Positions 7,120 to 15,455 of a DNA stretch of 43,133 nucleotides are shown here, one piece after another (position 1 is the first letter of the stretch; every line of letters starts with the position of its first letter). Origin of the DNA: Desulfobulbaceae bacterium (lineage in GTDB: Bacteria; Desulfobacterota; Desulfobulbia; Desulfobulbales; BM004); NCBI GenBank assembly GCA_002868955.1, contig PKTW01000164.1:1-43133 (forward strand), read 5' to 3'. The position numbers and the translations under genes were made by a program. Under the pieces are notes generated by a model. The model was not told the origin of the DNA. It saw nothing but the letters and a program-made list of their open reading frames with translations, and ran no database searches.

Positions 7120-8753
7120 TGTGCTGGAGGCTCCTGAGGCAGGCAAATGGTAATGGTGGTGCCTTTCCCCAGTTCGGATTCGACTTCAATGCTTCCCTGG
7201 TGGGATTTGACAATTTCATAAACAACGGAAACACCCAGGCCGCTGTTTAGGCTTGATTCCTTTTCTGGGGAAACCGTCTTTGTTGTAAAGAACGGTTCAA
7301 ACATATGGGACCTGGTCTCCTCATCCATGCCGATGCCATTGTCACTAATGGCAATTCCCACCCTTTTCTTTTCTTCCATTAAGTATGTGCTGATGTCAAT
7401 GAAGCCGGTGTCACTCTGCACCGCATCACAGGCGTTGAGCAGCAGTGCCACGAGCGCCTGCTTTATTTTCTGGTCATCGCAGCTTATTTGCGGTGATTCC
7501 GAGGCAAGCTCCAGTTTAATCTCTATATTGAGTAGATCAATTTGGTGCTGAACAAGACGCAGCGTTTCCTCCACCAGGGTGTTTATATCATGCTGGCCGA
7601 TTTTTGGCTTGGTGGGCCGGGCAAACTGCAGCAGCCCCCTGACAATCTCACCGCATCGCGCAGATTCACTCTCAATGGTTTCAATATATTGAATGTACTT
7701 TACGGCGTCACCGGGAAAAAGCTCGGCGCCCCGTTTCAGCATCAGCTTGGCATAGGTGCGGATGCCGGCAAGAGGGTTGTTGATCTCATGGGCAACAATG
7801 GCGGCTAGGCGTCCCATGGAGGCCATTTTCTCCGCCTGTATGGCATTTTCCTGTGCCCGTTTCAGCTGGGCCGTCCTTTCCTCCACAAGATCTTCCAGCG
7901 TCAGGGTCCAGTTGGTAATTTCATCCCTTGCCTCTTTTAATTCATGGGTCATGATGTTAAATGATCGGGCAAGATCACCAATTTCATCAGAAGAGCGGGC
8001 CTGAATCTCAAAGTCCAGATCGCCTGCTGCGACTTTTTTTACTCCACCTGCCAACCTTTGCACCCGGCGGCTGATAAATTTTTCAATCATGGCATAGCTT
8101 ATGACGATGATTGCAAGCAGGGCCAGGATGGTTGTTAAAATTGTCCGGTTTTTTGCTGCGGTTACCGTCCTAAGGGCTCTCTCCACATTGGTTTTTACGA
8201 TCATGCCTCCGATAATCTTTCTGGAAGAACCATGGCAGTGAAAACAGGCTTCTTCATTAAGAATCGGCTCTATGATTATGATATGTCTTTTGCCGTCGAT
8301 CTCAGCCTCAAACGATTCCTTCGGAGCCTCACCGGATTGCAGTAAAAGAGCTAAGGCCGCCATGGGCTCTGCATTATTTATCGTATTAGTAATGTTTGTG
8401 TAAATTTTATCCCTGTGCGTCGACCAGGTGATGAGCTGATTGGTATCGCAAATGAAGACCTCGATGCCCTCCATTTTTTCACGGATGTCGGTCAGTACCT
8501 GTTCCACTGCGGAACTGTCACCGACAGACATGGGATATTTAATGCCGGAATAGGTGGAAGCGGCAAGATCCAAACTGAGCGTTTCCATGAGTTTAATGGC
8601 GTCTTTTTTGCCAAAATAAAGATCCAGGATAATCTCAAAGCTCATGACCAGGGTTATGGAGACGATAATGGTCGCCATTATCCTGTGGCCCAGTTTTTTC
8701 CTAATAAAGTCGGGCAAGCGGTTCTTGATAAAGTATTTTATGCTATCAGTCAT
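7104..8753 (-). CDS. Sensor histidine kinase with periplasmic CxxCH (haem c) domain (549 aa)
   Basis: Two membrane segments (about 26-46 and 203-224) bracket a periplasmic domain of about 155 residues that ends in CFHCHG (C170, C173, H174). The layout resembles DUF3365/Tll0287-like sensor domains, which can bind haem c. HAMP (about 225-275), a coiled coil, HisKA with H322 (AIVAHEINNPLAG) and a HATPase domain with the N-, G1- (ISDNGIGM) and G2-type motifs follow. It probably senses redox state or a small ligand in the periplasm. It is last in a leftward group with a tetrahaem cytochrome just upstream, and is the nearest kinase to the 5168 regulator. ATG at 8753 has no strong ribosome site. Confidence 0.9.
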   Translation of the reverse strand: MTDSIKYFIKNRLPDFIRKKLGHRIMATIIVSITLVMSFEIILDLYFGKKDAIKLMETLSLDLAASTYSGIKYPMSVGDSSAVEQVLTDIREKMEGIEVFICDTNQLITWSTHRDKIYTNITNTINNAEPMAALALLLQSGEAPKESFEAEIDGKRHIIIIEPILNEEACFHCHGSSRKIIGGMIVKTNVERALRTVTAAKNRTILTTILALLAIIVISYAMIEKFISRRVQRLAGGVKKVAAGDLDFEIQARSSDEIGDLARSFNIMTHELKEARDEITNWTLTLEDLVEERTAQLKRAQENAIQAEKMASMGRLAAIVAHEINNPLAGIRTYAKLMLKRGAELFPGDAVKYIQYIETIESESARCGEIVRGLLQFARPTKPKIGQHDINTLVEETLRLVQHQIDLLNIEIKLELASESPQISCDDQKIKQALVALLLNACDAVQSDTGFIDISTYLMEEKKRVGIAISDNGIGMDEETRSHMFEPFFTTKTVSPEKESSLNSGLGVSVVYEIVKSHQGSIEVESELGKGTTITICLPQEPPAHREQA

Positions 8754-8787
8754 CTATCTGGAGCCTGCTATCATTGATTTAAAGAGC

Positions 8788-9294
8788 CTAATGCGCTCCG
8801 CCATGGATCAAGGGTTTATACTTGAAAGCTTTGACACGTTCTGAAATGTGGCAGACCTCGCAATCTTTTTTGCTCATATTGCTGATTATTGCACCTGGTT
8901 CTGCTGTCCTGGCATGTTCTGCTCCTGGCCCATGGCAGACCTCACAGCCGGCATTCTTGAGATGCGGGGTTTCTGCGAGGCTGATAAATCCACCTGGCTG
9001 TCCATAGCCTGTGGTGTGACAGGGATAGCACTGCTTGATCTCGTCAGGAGTAAGGTGTCTCATTTGTTTCTCAATACTTTGAAATGATGTGCTTTTTTTG
9101 GCGTATGTCATGAAATTGTCGTATTCCTCAGGATGACAGTCTTTGCAAGCCAGTGAACCGACGTATATGGGCTCTTCATTATTTTCGTTTCCCTGCGATG
9201 GAGAAAAACAACCTAAAACCATAAGTATTGCTATTGCTGGCAATAGGGGCTGCTTTCTGCTTAAATTTTGGCTGGATATTTTTATTGTTTTCAT
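8788..9294 (-). CDS. Tetrahaem c554-type cytochrome (168 aa)
   Basis: The ATG at 9294 is preferred because GGGAGG sits 8 bases upstream; an in-frame GTG at 9303 would put the ribosome site too close. A signal sequence ends at LMVLGC (C29), a possible lipobox. Four CxxCH sites lie at 50-54, 89-93, 117-121 and 145-149. The motifs CKDCHPEEYDNF, CYPCHTTGYG and CEVCHGPGAEH are typical of the cytochrome c554/c-prime family, which carries electrons in the periplasm. It is 34 bases upstream of the CxxCH-containing kinase, which hints at a functional link such as redox sensing. Confidence 0.88.
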   Translation of the reverse strand: MKTIKISSQNLSRKQPLLPAIAILMVLGCFSPSQGNENNEEPIYVGSLACKDCHPEEYDNFMTYAKKSTSFQSIEKQMRHLTPDEIKQCYPCHTTGYGQPGGFISLAETPHLKNAGCEVCHGPGAEHARTAEPGAIISNMSKKDCEVCHISERVKAFKYKPLIHGGAH

Positions 9295-9320
9295 ATGATG
9301 CACCTCCCAATATTGGGTGC

Positions 9321-10034
9321 CTAATTTGTTGGGGGAACAGAACCTTCACTGAATGCGGAGAAATAAGATGCAAACTTTTCCAGGTCATGCTTGAGCGCTG
9401 AATGAAGCGAGACTGTCAGCGTATCGAGGATGGTAATGGCATTCAGGGTGGAGTCATTTTCACAGAATGCACGCAGCCGTTTACATATCTGGGTATTGAC
9501 GATATGGACATTGCTGTAAATGCTTTCGAGCCTGCTGAAATCCGTTGGGATGCAGCCGCTTTTCTTGTGGATGAAATACTGTGCCAGGAGAAACATTGTC
9601 GTTGCCCGGTAAATTTTTTCTTCCGTGTCGGCAAAAGGCAGATGGTACCTGGACATGGGCCTGAAATATCTGGTATGAGGGCAGCCGCTGGCAGGGATGA
9701 TCAGCCCAAGCAATGAACTTAAAGCCCTCTGCAACGTCATATCTGCTGAAACTACCCTGTTGTTATATGCAACCTCGGCATGGACTTCATCATAGGACAG
9801 GAAATTATGTATTTTCGATATAACACTGTCTATGGCTCGTGCAAGTGGACAGAACGGGCACTCTTCCGAATTGAGGGGGCAATGGCTGCACTTGTGAAAA
9901 GCAAGCCGGGTCCAATCTTTTTCACCATCATTGAGATTGAGAAGAGAAAAATCCATCCTGTCAAAAACCAGGTCAATACTGAAATCTATGTCAGTGGATT
10001 CAAGGGTGTATTTTATGTTTATGGTTTCTCTCAT
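9321..10034 (-). CDS. Conserved-looking protein with CxxC-x6-CxxC motif (237 aa)
   Basis: The family could not be named with certainty; it recalls small uncharacterised proteins I have seen classed as DUF6901. Residues 1-35 suggest beta strands. A cysteine set follows at C49, C52, C59 and C62 (HKCSHCPLNSEECPFCPLA), which could bind a metal or iron-sulfur cluster, with one more cysteine in SGCPHTRYF. The C-terminal half is mostly helical. No signal peptide or membrane segment. It sits between a Rossmann-type kinase gene and the tetrahaem cytochrome gene with short gaps, so it probably belongs to that redox-sensing operon. Confidence 0.65.
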   Translation of the reverse strand: MRETINIKYTLESTDIDFSIDLVFDRMDFSLLNLNDGEKDWTRLAFHKCSHCPLNSEECPFCPLARAIDSVISKIHNFLSYDEVHAEVAYNNRVVSADMTLQRALSSLLGLIIPASGCPHTRYFRPMSRYHLPFADTEEKIYRATTMFLLAQYFIHKKSGCIPTDFSRLESIYSNVHIVNTQICKRLRAFCENDSTLNAITILDTLTVSLHSALKHDLEKFASYFSAFSEGSVPPTN

Positions 10035-10071
10035 GATTTAAACCCTAGCAGGAGTATGGCCCATTTGACTT

Positions 10072-11145
10072 TTAAAATTCAGAAGCTCGTGCTGCTGGTC
10101 GTGTTAAAGTGAACGGCAGCTTTATTATAACAGATGTTCCTTTATTTTTTTCATTAACGATTTCTAAATCACCCCCGTGATCAAAGATTATCTGCTTGCA
10201 CAACGCGAGCCCCAGGCCCATTTTTCCTGGTCTAGTAGTCATAAAAGGATGCATAGCCTGAGATGACGACAACTCTTTGAAACCACCCCCCGAGTCAATA
10301 AATTCAATATGAAGATTATCCCAGCACAGTAAAACCTTGATAGTAATCTTGCCTCCACTATCGGCCATGGCATCGAGGCTGTTTTCAAAAATGTGCCAGA
10401 AAGCCTGGCGCATCAGTGACCAATCGATATACATTGCGGGCAGCTCATCATCTATTTCAAAATCCGCTGCCACGCCGGAAAGTCGCGTTTCAGTTTTTAG
10501 TACTTTGCACCAACTTTCAACAAAATCGTTCATATCGATTAGATTGAATTGAGGTTTCAGAGGGCGAACCACGTCGCAGATATCACTTATCAACTCCTCG
10601 ATATGCTGCACATGATGACTGATATGTTTCAGCTGTTTTCTGGAACCGTGCGGCAGGTCAATTCTTGTCATCATCCTACGTACAAGACCACCGATGATCA
10701 TGAGAGGATTGCGTAACTCATGGGTCATGCGGTAAGAAATTTCTCCAATTGCTGCCATTGTATCCAGATGGGACACTTTTTTTTCCAGGCGAAGTTTTTC
10801 ATCCTGAATAGCAATAATTTCCCAGAGGAATAAAGCCCCGACATGATCAAGGACCTTGATGCTGGCAAGCTTGTTATTATGGATATCAGCGAGCACCCTG
10901 TCGTCTCCAGTCAGCTCTATGATAAGGTCAAGCTCTTTGTTTTGCAGAAAGGGCTGGCAGTCAGAAGTGGTTGCTATGCCGAGACGCTCTGCCAGGCGTC
11001 TGCCAATTGCCTCAATATTTGGGTCTGCCACGCCAATTATTTGTGGTTTGAAATGATAGGGAGGATAGGACTTTAGATGGTGCAGGATATCATAACATCC
11101 TTTCCCGCCACCGACAAAGGCTACGGTAATGACTTGCTTGCTCAT
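10072..11145 (-). CDS. Histidine kinase with N-terminal NAD(P)-binding-like Rossmann domain (357 aa)
   Basis: Residues 6-105 look like a dinucleotide-binding fold (VAFVGGGKGCYDIL, a glycine-rich turn, then IIGVADPN and DLIIELTGD as later strands), as in homoserine-dehydrogenase/oxidoreductase N-domains. A short coiled stretch leads to HisKA with H142 (MTHELRNPLMIIGG) and a HATPase domain (HIFENSLDAM, DSGGGF, KMGLGLAL). There is no membrane segment, so this is a cytoplasmic kinase that might read a nucleotide or redox ligand. No receiver domain and no adjacent regulator gene. First gene of the leftward group ending at 7104. ATG at 11145 without a clear ribosome site. Confidence 0.82.
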   Translation of the reverse strand: MSKQVITVAFVGGGKGCYDILHHLKSYPPYHFKPQIIGVADPNIEAIGRRLAERLGIATTSDCQPFLQNKELDLIIELTGDDRVLADIHNNKLASIKVLDHVGALFLWEIIAIQDEKLRLEKKVSHLDTMAAIGEISYRMTHELRNPLMIIGGLVRRMMTRIDLPHGSRKQLKHISHHVQHIEELISDICDVVRPLKPQFNLIDMNDFVESWCKVLKTETRLSGVAADFEIDDELPAMYIDWSLMRQAFWHIFENSLDAMADSGGKITIKVLLCWDNLHIEFIDSGGGFKELSSSQAMHPFMTTRPGKMGLGLALCKQIIFDHGGDLEIVNEKNKGTSVIIKLPFTLTRPAARASEF

Positions 11146-11339
11146 AAGGAATGACCAGAAGTGGTTAGCGCTTATGCCCTATTATCAATAATACCGAATT
11201 TTTCGGTGTATAGATAATTGAACAATCCCGAAACGCTATTCCCTGCCATACAGCCTGGTTAGGCATTCTCAAATCTAATGTATATACTGGTAAAAATACC
11301 CATGTCAAGCTTCTTTTCTAGTTGGCATTTCAAGGTAAA

Positions 11340-11352
11340 GCCACAATGTGGC
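11340..11352. promoter_or_regulatory. Dyad GCCACAATGTGGC, also found at the yedE promoter
   Basis: A perfect 5-3-5 dyad upstream of the leftward gene group that starts at 11145. Read on the other strand it matches 12 of 13 bases of the sequence at 15452-15464, which overlaps the yedE -24 element. A common regulator is possible but unproven. Confidence 0.45.
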
Positions 11353-11390
11353 AGGTGGGAAAGGCTGTGCGGGAGATGAAGTTGATAAAA

Positions 11391-11426
11391 AAAGAGCCAG
11401 GCGATTTTCTTCTCGCCTGGCTCTTT
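11391..11426 (-). terminator. Intrinsic terminator of the yedE-rhodanese operon
   Basis: A perfect 14-base inverted repeat (AAAGAGCCAGGCGA and its complement) with an 8-base loop. On the minus strand the stem runs into a stretch of seven T residues. It lies 26 bases after the rhodanese stop. Confidence 0.92.
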
Positions 11427-11452
11427 CGGTATTGGCAAATTTTTAAAGAGAT

Positions 11453-12493
11453 CTAGTCTTTATTATCCTCTTTTTCTATGGCCTCTTCAAGTTTTTTGAT
11501 CTTTTTCTCCAGTGCTTTGAGTTTCTTGTTTACACCGTCAAAATTATACCATTGTTGACCGTTTGAAGCGACAACCGGACGGTTGGCACCCAGATCGGAT
11601 GCATAGACCCTCCAGGATTCATCCCAGTTGGCCGGGTCTTTAAAACCCATCAGTCTCAATTGCAGATAGGTGAGGGTGGAACGGGTCCCGGTCTGGCAGT
11701 ATGCGACGGTGCGTTTACTCTTATCAAGAGTGCCGAATTTTTCCTGCAATCCCTTAGAATCCATAAAACCGGTGGCTTCCATCTTTTCGGTTTTCTTGTC
11801 CATTTCCTGGAGCATGGTATCCTTGTGTGAGACATTGATTGTTGTATTGGGAACATGGCCGCCCCTTATCGCCCGGATATCACTCCCAGCATTCTCCTTT
11901 GAGCTGCGGGAATCAATGAGTTGGGCACCATTTGTTTTACCTGTTGCTATATCAGTTATCTCATCAGTAGTTGCCAAACGGTTTGCAACCACATTGGCTT
12001 TGAATGTCTTTGGTTCCTTTATAGTCGGTTCCTTTTCGAGGCGGAAGCCTGAATTACGCCAGGCTTCCAGGCCGCCGTCCATGAAGTGCACCTTGTCATG
12101 GCCCAGATATTCCATAACCCAGAAACCCACCGAAGCATCGGTCAGGGTCTTTATATCGCCGTGATAGAAAACCACATGAGTGTTATTGTCGATCCCGGCT
12201 TTGCCTAGCAGGCTTTCATATTTTGATACATCGGAAAATACCCTTGAAGTCGGGTCACGCAATGCCTTTTTAACCCGTTTGCCCAGGCTGATGGCTCCTG
12301 GTATATGGCCCTTGGCGTAATCCTTCAAATCCCTGGAATCAATAACCACCCAGTCAGGTTTATCCATGTTTTTCTCTAATGCTTCAGGGGTAATAAGCAG
12401 GTCCGGATTGGTCCACTCGGCAGCAACTGCCATACCTGTCATAAGGAGCAGAAAGACTCCCGCCATAATCAATATTCTCATTTTTTTCTGCAT
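11453..12493 (-). CDS. Periplasmic tandem-rhodanese sulfurtransferase (346 aa)
   Basis: The ATG at 12493 has AGGAGGT 7 bases upstream. A signal peptide (about 1-25, ending AVAAEW) indicates export. Two rhodanese domains follow. The first (VVIDSRDLKDYAKGHIPGA) has no cysteine in its active-site loop (FYHGDIKTLT), as is common for the inactive half. The second carries CQTGTRS with the persulfide cysteine. A charged coiled tail (KKLKALEKKIKKLEE) ends the protein. The family moves sulfane sulfur from thiosulfate or 3-mercaptopyruvate to an acceptor. As last gene of the YedE/TusA operon it may generate or process sulfane sulfur outside the membrane before import. Confidence 0.9.
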   Translation of the reverse strand: MQKKMRILIMAGVFLLLMTGMAVAAEWTNPDLLITPEALEKNMDKPDWVVIDSRDLKDYAKGHIPGAISLGKRVKKALRDPTSRVFSDVSKYESLLGKAGIDNNTHVVFYHGDIKTLTDASVGFWVMEYLGHDKVHFMDGGLEAWRNSGFRLEKEPTIKEPKTFKANVVANRLATTDEITDIATGKTNGAQLIDSRSSKENAGSDIRAIRGGHVPNTTINVSHKDTMLQEMDKKTEKMEATGFMDSKGLQEKFGTLDKSKRTVAYCQTGTRSTLTYLQLRLMGFKDPANWDESWRVYASDLGANRPVVASNGQQWYNFDGVNKKLKALEKKIKKLEEAIEKEDNKD

Positions 12494-12599
12494 AGTGTAC
12501 CTCCTAAAATTTTTTGTTATTTGCAGTGTCAATACCCGACAAATATCCTTATTGGTCAGTTCTTCACACCGCTTTTATCCCGGGTAAATTAACGGATCA

Positions 12600-13079
12600 T
12601 TACCTGGCAATTAAAACAGCCATTTTTGCATTATTGGCCACTTCCCTGCTGATGCTCCCCATCCAGAGATTCTGTAATCTTTTCCCCCGGGAACCCATTA
12701 TGATCATCTCAACTCCATTCTCCTCGGCAGCTTTCAGGATCTCTTCAGCCGGATGCCCCTGCCGCACCAGCGAATCTACTCCTGAGAATCCACGCTTTTC
12801 CAAACGGTCTTTAAAATAGTGCAGCACTTTTTCAGCATGCTGGTCCAGTTTTTCCTGGTACTCGGTGCCCTTGAGTGATTCCTTCAGGGTTTCCGTTTCG
12901 GAAGTGCTGAGCAGGAGTCCGCCCATGACCGAACGTCCCTCCAGCCTTTCGACATAGAGCAGGATAATGTTTTTGGGAACACAACCGCCGCCGACACAAT
13001 CGCCCAGAAGGCTATTGAGTATCTCAACCACGGACTCCGACCCTTTTGTGTCATCAACTGCAAGGAGTATTTTATCCAT
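12600..13079 (-). CDS. Universal stress protein, UspA family (159 aa)
   Basis: The N-terminal strand ILLAVDDTKGSES and the C-terminal GSRGKRLQNLWMGSISREV fit the Usp fold; the latter is the G-x2-G-x9-G-S ATP-binding signature. An insert with two glycine/cysteine-rich turns (DCVGGGCVPK) is unusual for the family. It begins 3 bases beyond the stop of the small membrane gene, so translation is probably coupled. It may act as a nucleotide-dependent regulator of the sulfur operon; its exact role is unknown. Confidence 0.87.
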   Translation of the reverse strand: MDKILLAVDDTKGSESVVEILNSLLGDCVGGGCVPKNIILLYVERLEGRSVMGGLLLSTSETETLKESLKGTEYQEKLDQHAEKVLHYFKDRLEKRGFSGVDSLVRQGHPAEEILKAAEENGVEMIIMGSRGKRLQNLWMGSISREVANNAKMAVLIAR

Positions 13080-13082
13080 TTG

Positions 13083-13286
13083 TTATTTCCCGAGTGTCTT
13101 GTAATAATCTTGTATTTCATCTGATAGGCCTTCGATCTTTTCTTCAGCGGCACCACCATAGCCGGCTGCCTCTACAGCACCGAAGTACCCGGGTTCCGTA
13201 CCGGTGTGGGCCGATACCGCATAGCCGCCGGCAAAGCCGAGGCTCAGTGTTAGAATCGTCAAAATCAGCCAATATGTATTTTTCAT
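13083..13286 (-). CDS. Small single-pass membrane protein B of the sulfur operon (67 aa)
   Basis: ATG at 13286 with AGGAAGGTG upstream. One hydrophobic segment (about 6-24) is followed by a short soluble tail. It shares with the neighbouring 64-residue protein a Trp at position 6, the pattern GFxxGYxV at the same offset (W-x10-GFxxGYxV), and a tail motif L-x-D-[DE]-I-x3-Y-x2-L (here LSDEIQDYYKTL). The two are likely paralogues. Family not recognised. The hydrophobic part could be a signal anchor or a cleaved signal (AVSAHT). Placed between its paralogue and usp, it may be a small accessory subunit of the YedE transporter or of the rhodanese. Confidence 0.8.
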   Translation of the reverse strand: MKNTYWLILTILTLSLGFAGGYAVSAHTGTEPGYFGAVEAAGYGGAAEEKIEGLSDEIQDYYKTLGK

Positions 13287-13298
13287 AGCCGCACCTTC

Positions 13299-13493
13299 CT
13301 ATTCTTCCTCTTCATCTTCGTATAAATGCTCATACTGTTTCAAAATATCGTCTGGCAGCGGGGCACCCTCTTCAAGCAGATCAATATTGTCTCCAAAACC
13401 AACTTCAAGAAAAGGTGGAACACTGTACCCCATCATGAAACCGAGAAAGCCTGCAACGATAATTATTACCATCCATAGGTTTTTCTTTTCCAT
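13299..13493 (-). CDS. Small single-pass membrane protein A of the sulfur operon (64 aa)
   Basis: ATG at 13493 with AGAGGA upstream, 12 bases before the start of protein B. One membrane segment (about 7-25: WMVIIIVAGFLGFMMGYSV) is followed by an acidic tail ending YEDEEEE. It has W7 then GFMMGYSV at the same spacing as protein B, and LPDDILKQYEHL in the tail. No family recognised. I recall small hypothetical genes of this kind beside yedE/tusA in sulfur-disproportionating bacteria, unchecked. Confidence 0.8.
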   Translation of the reverse strand: MEKKNLWMVIIIVAGFLGFMMGYSVPPFLEVGFGDNIDLLEEGAPLPDDILKQYEHLYEDEEEE

Positions 13494-13523
13494 TCTTCTG
13501 TCCTCTTTACAGTCCTTATTAAA

Positions 13524-13546
13524 AGGCCTCGTTTGTTTTCGAGCCT
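13524..13546 (-). terminator. Possible internal attenuator after tusA
   Basis: On the minus strand AGGCTCG-AAAACAAA-CGAGGCCT forms a short stem with one bulged base, followed by TTTTAATAA. It lies in the 77-base gap after tusA and could lower expression of the downstream small genes, usp and rhodanese. Confidence 0.4.
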
Positions 13547-13570
13547 AAAAAGGTATCCAGCATAATCCTG

Positions 13571-13822
13571 TTAAGCTTTTTGAATTGTGAAGATGAATTT
13601 AGCCCCATCCCTCTTTTGATCGAGAACCGGGTTGCCCTCATTTGTGCACATGGCAGAGATGGACTCTGCTGAAGAGGGGTTGTCAAAAACCAGCTCAAGC
13701 TTGTCGCCGCTGTGCAGTTTTTCCATAACTTTCTTTGTATAGAGCTGGGGATGGGGGCAGACATAGCCGGTAACATCCAGGGTATATAATCCATGTTCTA
13801 CTTGTTTAAATTGCATTGCCAT
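13571..13822 (-). CDS. tusA: TusA-family sulfur carrier protein (83 aa)
   Basis: The SirA/TusA fold is recognised from VTGYVCPHPQLYTKKVMEKL, whose C22-P-H-P is the CPxP persulfide motif, and DKLELVFDNPSSAESI. Length is typical. TusA proteins carry sulfane sulfur as a cysteine persulfide in the cytoplasm. It lies 24 bases after yedE, the standard YedE-TusA pairing in which the transporter hands imported sulfur to TusA. Ribosome site GGGAGG about 10 bases upstream of the ATG. Confidence 0.93.
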   Translation of the reverse strand: MAMQFKQVEHGLYTLDVTGYVCPHPQLYTKKVMEKLHSGDKLELVFDNPSSAESISAMCTNEGNPVLDQKRDGAKFIFTIQKA

Positions 13823-13846
13823 AATATGGAACCTCCCGTATTGAAT

Positions 13847-15355
13847 TTATAAGTCAAAATCGATATTGGCCATTTCTTTGGCCATTTTCCTTTCCGTATA
13901 CCAGTTGAAAAATTTCACGCCGATAAAGGCGCCGCCAATCATACCCAAACCGAAAGACCACCCGGAAACATCACCGTTGGCGGTTCTGACAAAAAAGGCC
14001 CCGACATTACAGCCAAGCGCCAGCCTGGAACCAATTCCCATCAGGGCTCCACCGATCAGGGCCCATATAGCCAGCTCCTTGGTGGGTTTTTTCCACTTAA
14101 ACTCGTTATTCATCAGGGCCATTACAGCAGCGCCGCCGATAAGAGCCACCGACATCCAGTCAGCCGGGTTAATGGCCGGACTGGGGATGCCGTTCACCCA
14201 GCCAAAGTAAATATTGTCCATGTTGTTAAAACCCAGCTTCTGGGCCACCCATCCAACCCACTGGGCCTCCTGGGTGGTGACATACCAGTAGCCCGGGTCA
14301 AAAACTGTGCCTTTGGCGGAGATGCCGTAATCAAAGCCGATGCGCTGCAGGATGGTGCCGGCATTCTTGACACCGAATTTCATGCGCAAGCCTTCGATGA
14401 CAAACATCTGCAGGCCGCAGGCAATACCGAGGAACAGGCCGGCAATTGCGGTCCGCTTGGAGGATATTATCATGGACCAGAAGCCCCGCACGTGGTCAGC
14501 TAATCCTGCACTGCGCCCCTCGTTGGTTTTCAGGTCCATGACGTACCGTTTACGCGACCAGAAAATGTAAACTATGATTAACAGGAGAACCGCCGGCAGA
14601 AAAACGCCTACGAAGGTGTTGGCATACAGGGCACCGACCAGGGAATGGTCATCCAGGCCGAGGAGTTTGGCAAAGGTAATTACCGGCTGCTCCCAGACAT
14701 AGCCGGCCAGGTACTGGTCAACCCAGCCGTCAGAAACATTGATGGAGCTTGGCAGACCCTTGGTGAGTGCGGCTTCGGCCCAGGATTTTGGTACCAGCTT
14801 ATTGGCCCAGCCGCCAACATCTACAAAGGCCGCCTGGGTGACACTGATGGACAGGATGACCAGCATTGAAACACCGTTGCCCTCACCGGCCTTGTATAGT
14901 GAACCGGAAGCACAGCCGCCGGCAAAGACCATGCCGACCCCGAAGATGATCCCGGCAATAACGGCATGGACGCTCCAGGGCGCGGCATGGAAGGTGGACC
15001 AGCCCGTTGCGGCTACCAGGGAAGAGGTGATTGAGAAGAGAACGGTGGCAATCATGATGCCGACCACCATGCGCGGCACCCCGACCGCAAACAGGTCCCG
15101 GAATGCGGAAGCAAAACAGAACCGGCCATACTGCAGGCACATACCGTAAATAAAACCGAACCAGAGATAAGCGGAAAGATAAAGGTAATACTCGTGCATG
15201 GCATAGGTGGCAATGCTTACCAGGCCAAAAAAGCCCACAATGATATAAACCCACATAATGTTTTTCCGCGGCACAGTTTGAACAATCGGTTTGCTTTCAC
15301 TACAGCAATCTGTTGACTTGGGTTCTGTTAGTGTTCCTGTGACTATGGCGTCCAC
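13847..15355 (-). CDS. yedE: YeeE/YedE-family sulfur-compound transporter (502 aa)
   Basis: GTG start at 15355 with AAGGAGG upstream. A cytoplasmic lead (about 1-30, with a CC pair at 17-18) precedes many membrane segments in two YeeE/YedE repeats. The conserved cysteines of this family are present: C80 in YGRFCFASAF, C148 in GGCASGSLY, and C449 in ALGCNVGAFF. By comparison with the thiosulfate transporter TsuA these pass sulfane sulfur across the membrane. A soluble insert (about 190-235) lies between segments. First gene of the operon and directly behind a sigma-54 promoter. Substrate (thiosulfate or another sulfane donor) cannot be read from sequence. Confidence 0.92.
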   Translation of the reverse strand: MDAIVTGTLTEPKSTDCCSESKPIVQTVPRKNIMWVYIIVGFFGLVSIATYAMHEYYLYLSAYLWFGFIYGMCLQYGRFCFASAFRDLFAVGVPRMVVGIMIATVLFSITSSLVAATGWSTFHAAPWSVHAVIAGIIFGVGMVFAGGCASGSLYKAGEGNGVSMLVILSISVTQAAFVDVGGWANKLVPKSWAEAALTKGLPSSINVSDGWVDQYLAGYVWEQPVITFAKLLGLDDHSLVGALYANTFVGVFLPAVLLLIIVYIFWSRKRYVMDLKTNEGRSAGLADHVRGFWSMIISSKRTAIAGLFLGIACGLQMFVIEGLRMKFGVKNAGTILQRIGFDYGISAKGTVFDPGYWYVTTQEAQWVGWVAQKLGFNNMDNIYFGWVNGIPSPAINPADWMSVALIGGAAVMALMNNEFKWKKPTKELAIWALIGGALMGIGSRLALGCNVGAFFVRTANGDVSGWSFGLGMIGGAFIGVKFFNWYTERKMAKEMANIDFDL

Positions 15356-15439
15356 CTGCCACCTCCTTTTCTGTAAACTTGTTTCTAATTTTCTATAATT
15401 ATTTGACGCTTATTGTTAATAAAATGTATAATTATACCC

Positions 15440-15455
15440 TGCAAGGCTCGTGCCA
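15440..15455 (-). promoter_or_regulatory. Sigma-54 promoter of the yedE operon
   Basis: On the minus strand the sequence TGGCACGAGCCTTGCA matches the consensus TGGCACG-N4-TTGCA exactly. The predicted start is near 15428, about 73 bases before the GTG of yedE. Confidence 0.92.

Larger units (their letters stand above)
11146..11452. other. Intergenic region: leftward promoter area plus sulfur-operon terminator
   Basis: About 300 bases without a gene. It holds the strong leftward terminator (11391-11426), a short dyad (11340-11352) and, presumably, the promoter of the leftward group starting at 11145. I found no -24/-12 element and no tRNA here. Confidence 0.6.

Noticed and set aside
9321-10034. 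Calling the CxxC-x6-CxxC protein a ferredoxin
   Set aside because: The cysteine spacing does not match a 2[4Fe-4S] ferredoxin (CxxCxxCxxxCP), and the rest of the protein is not ferredoxin-like.
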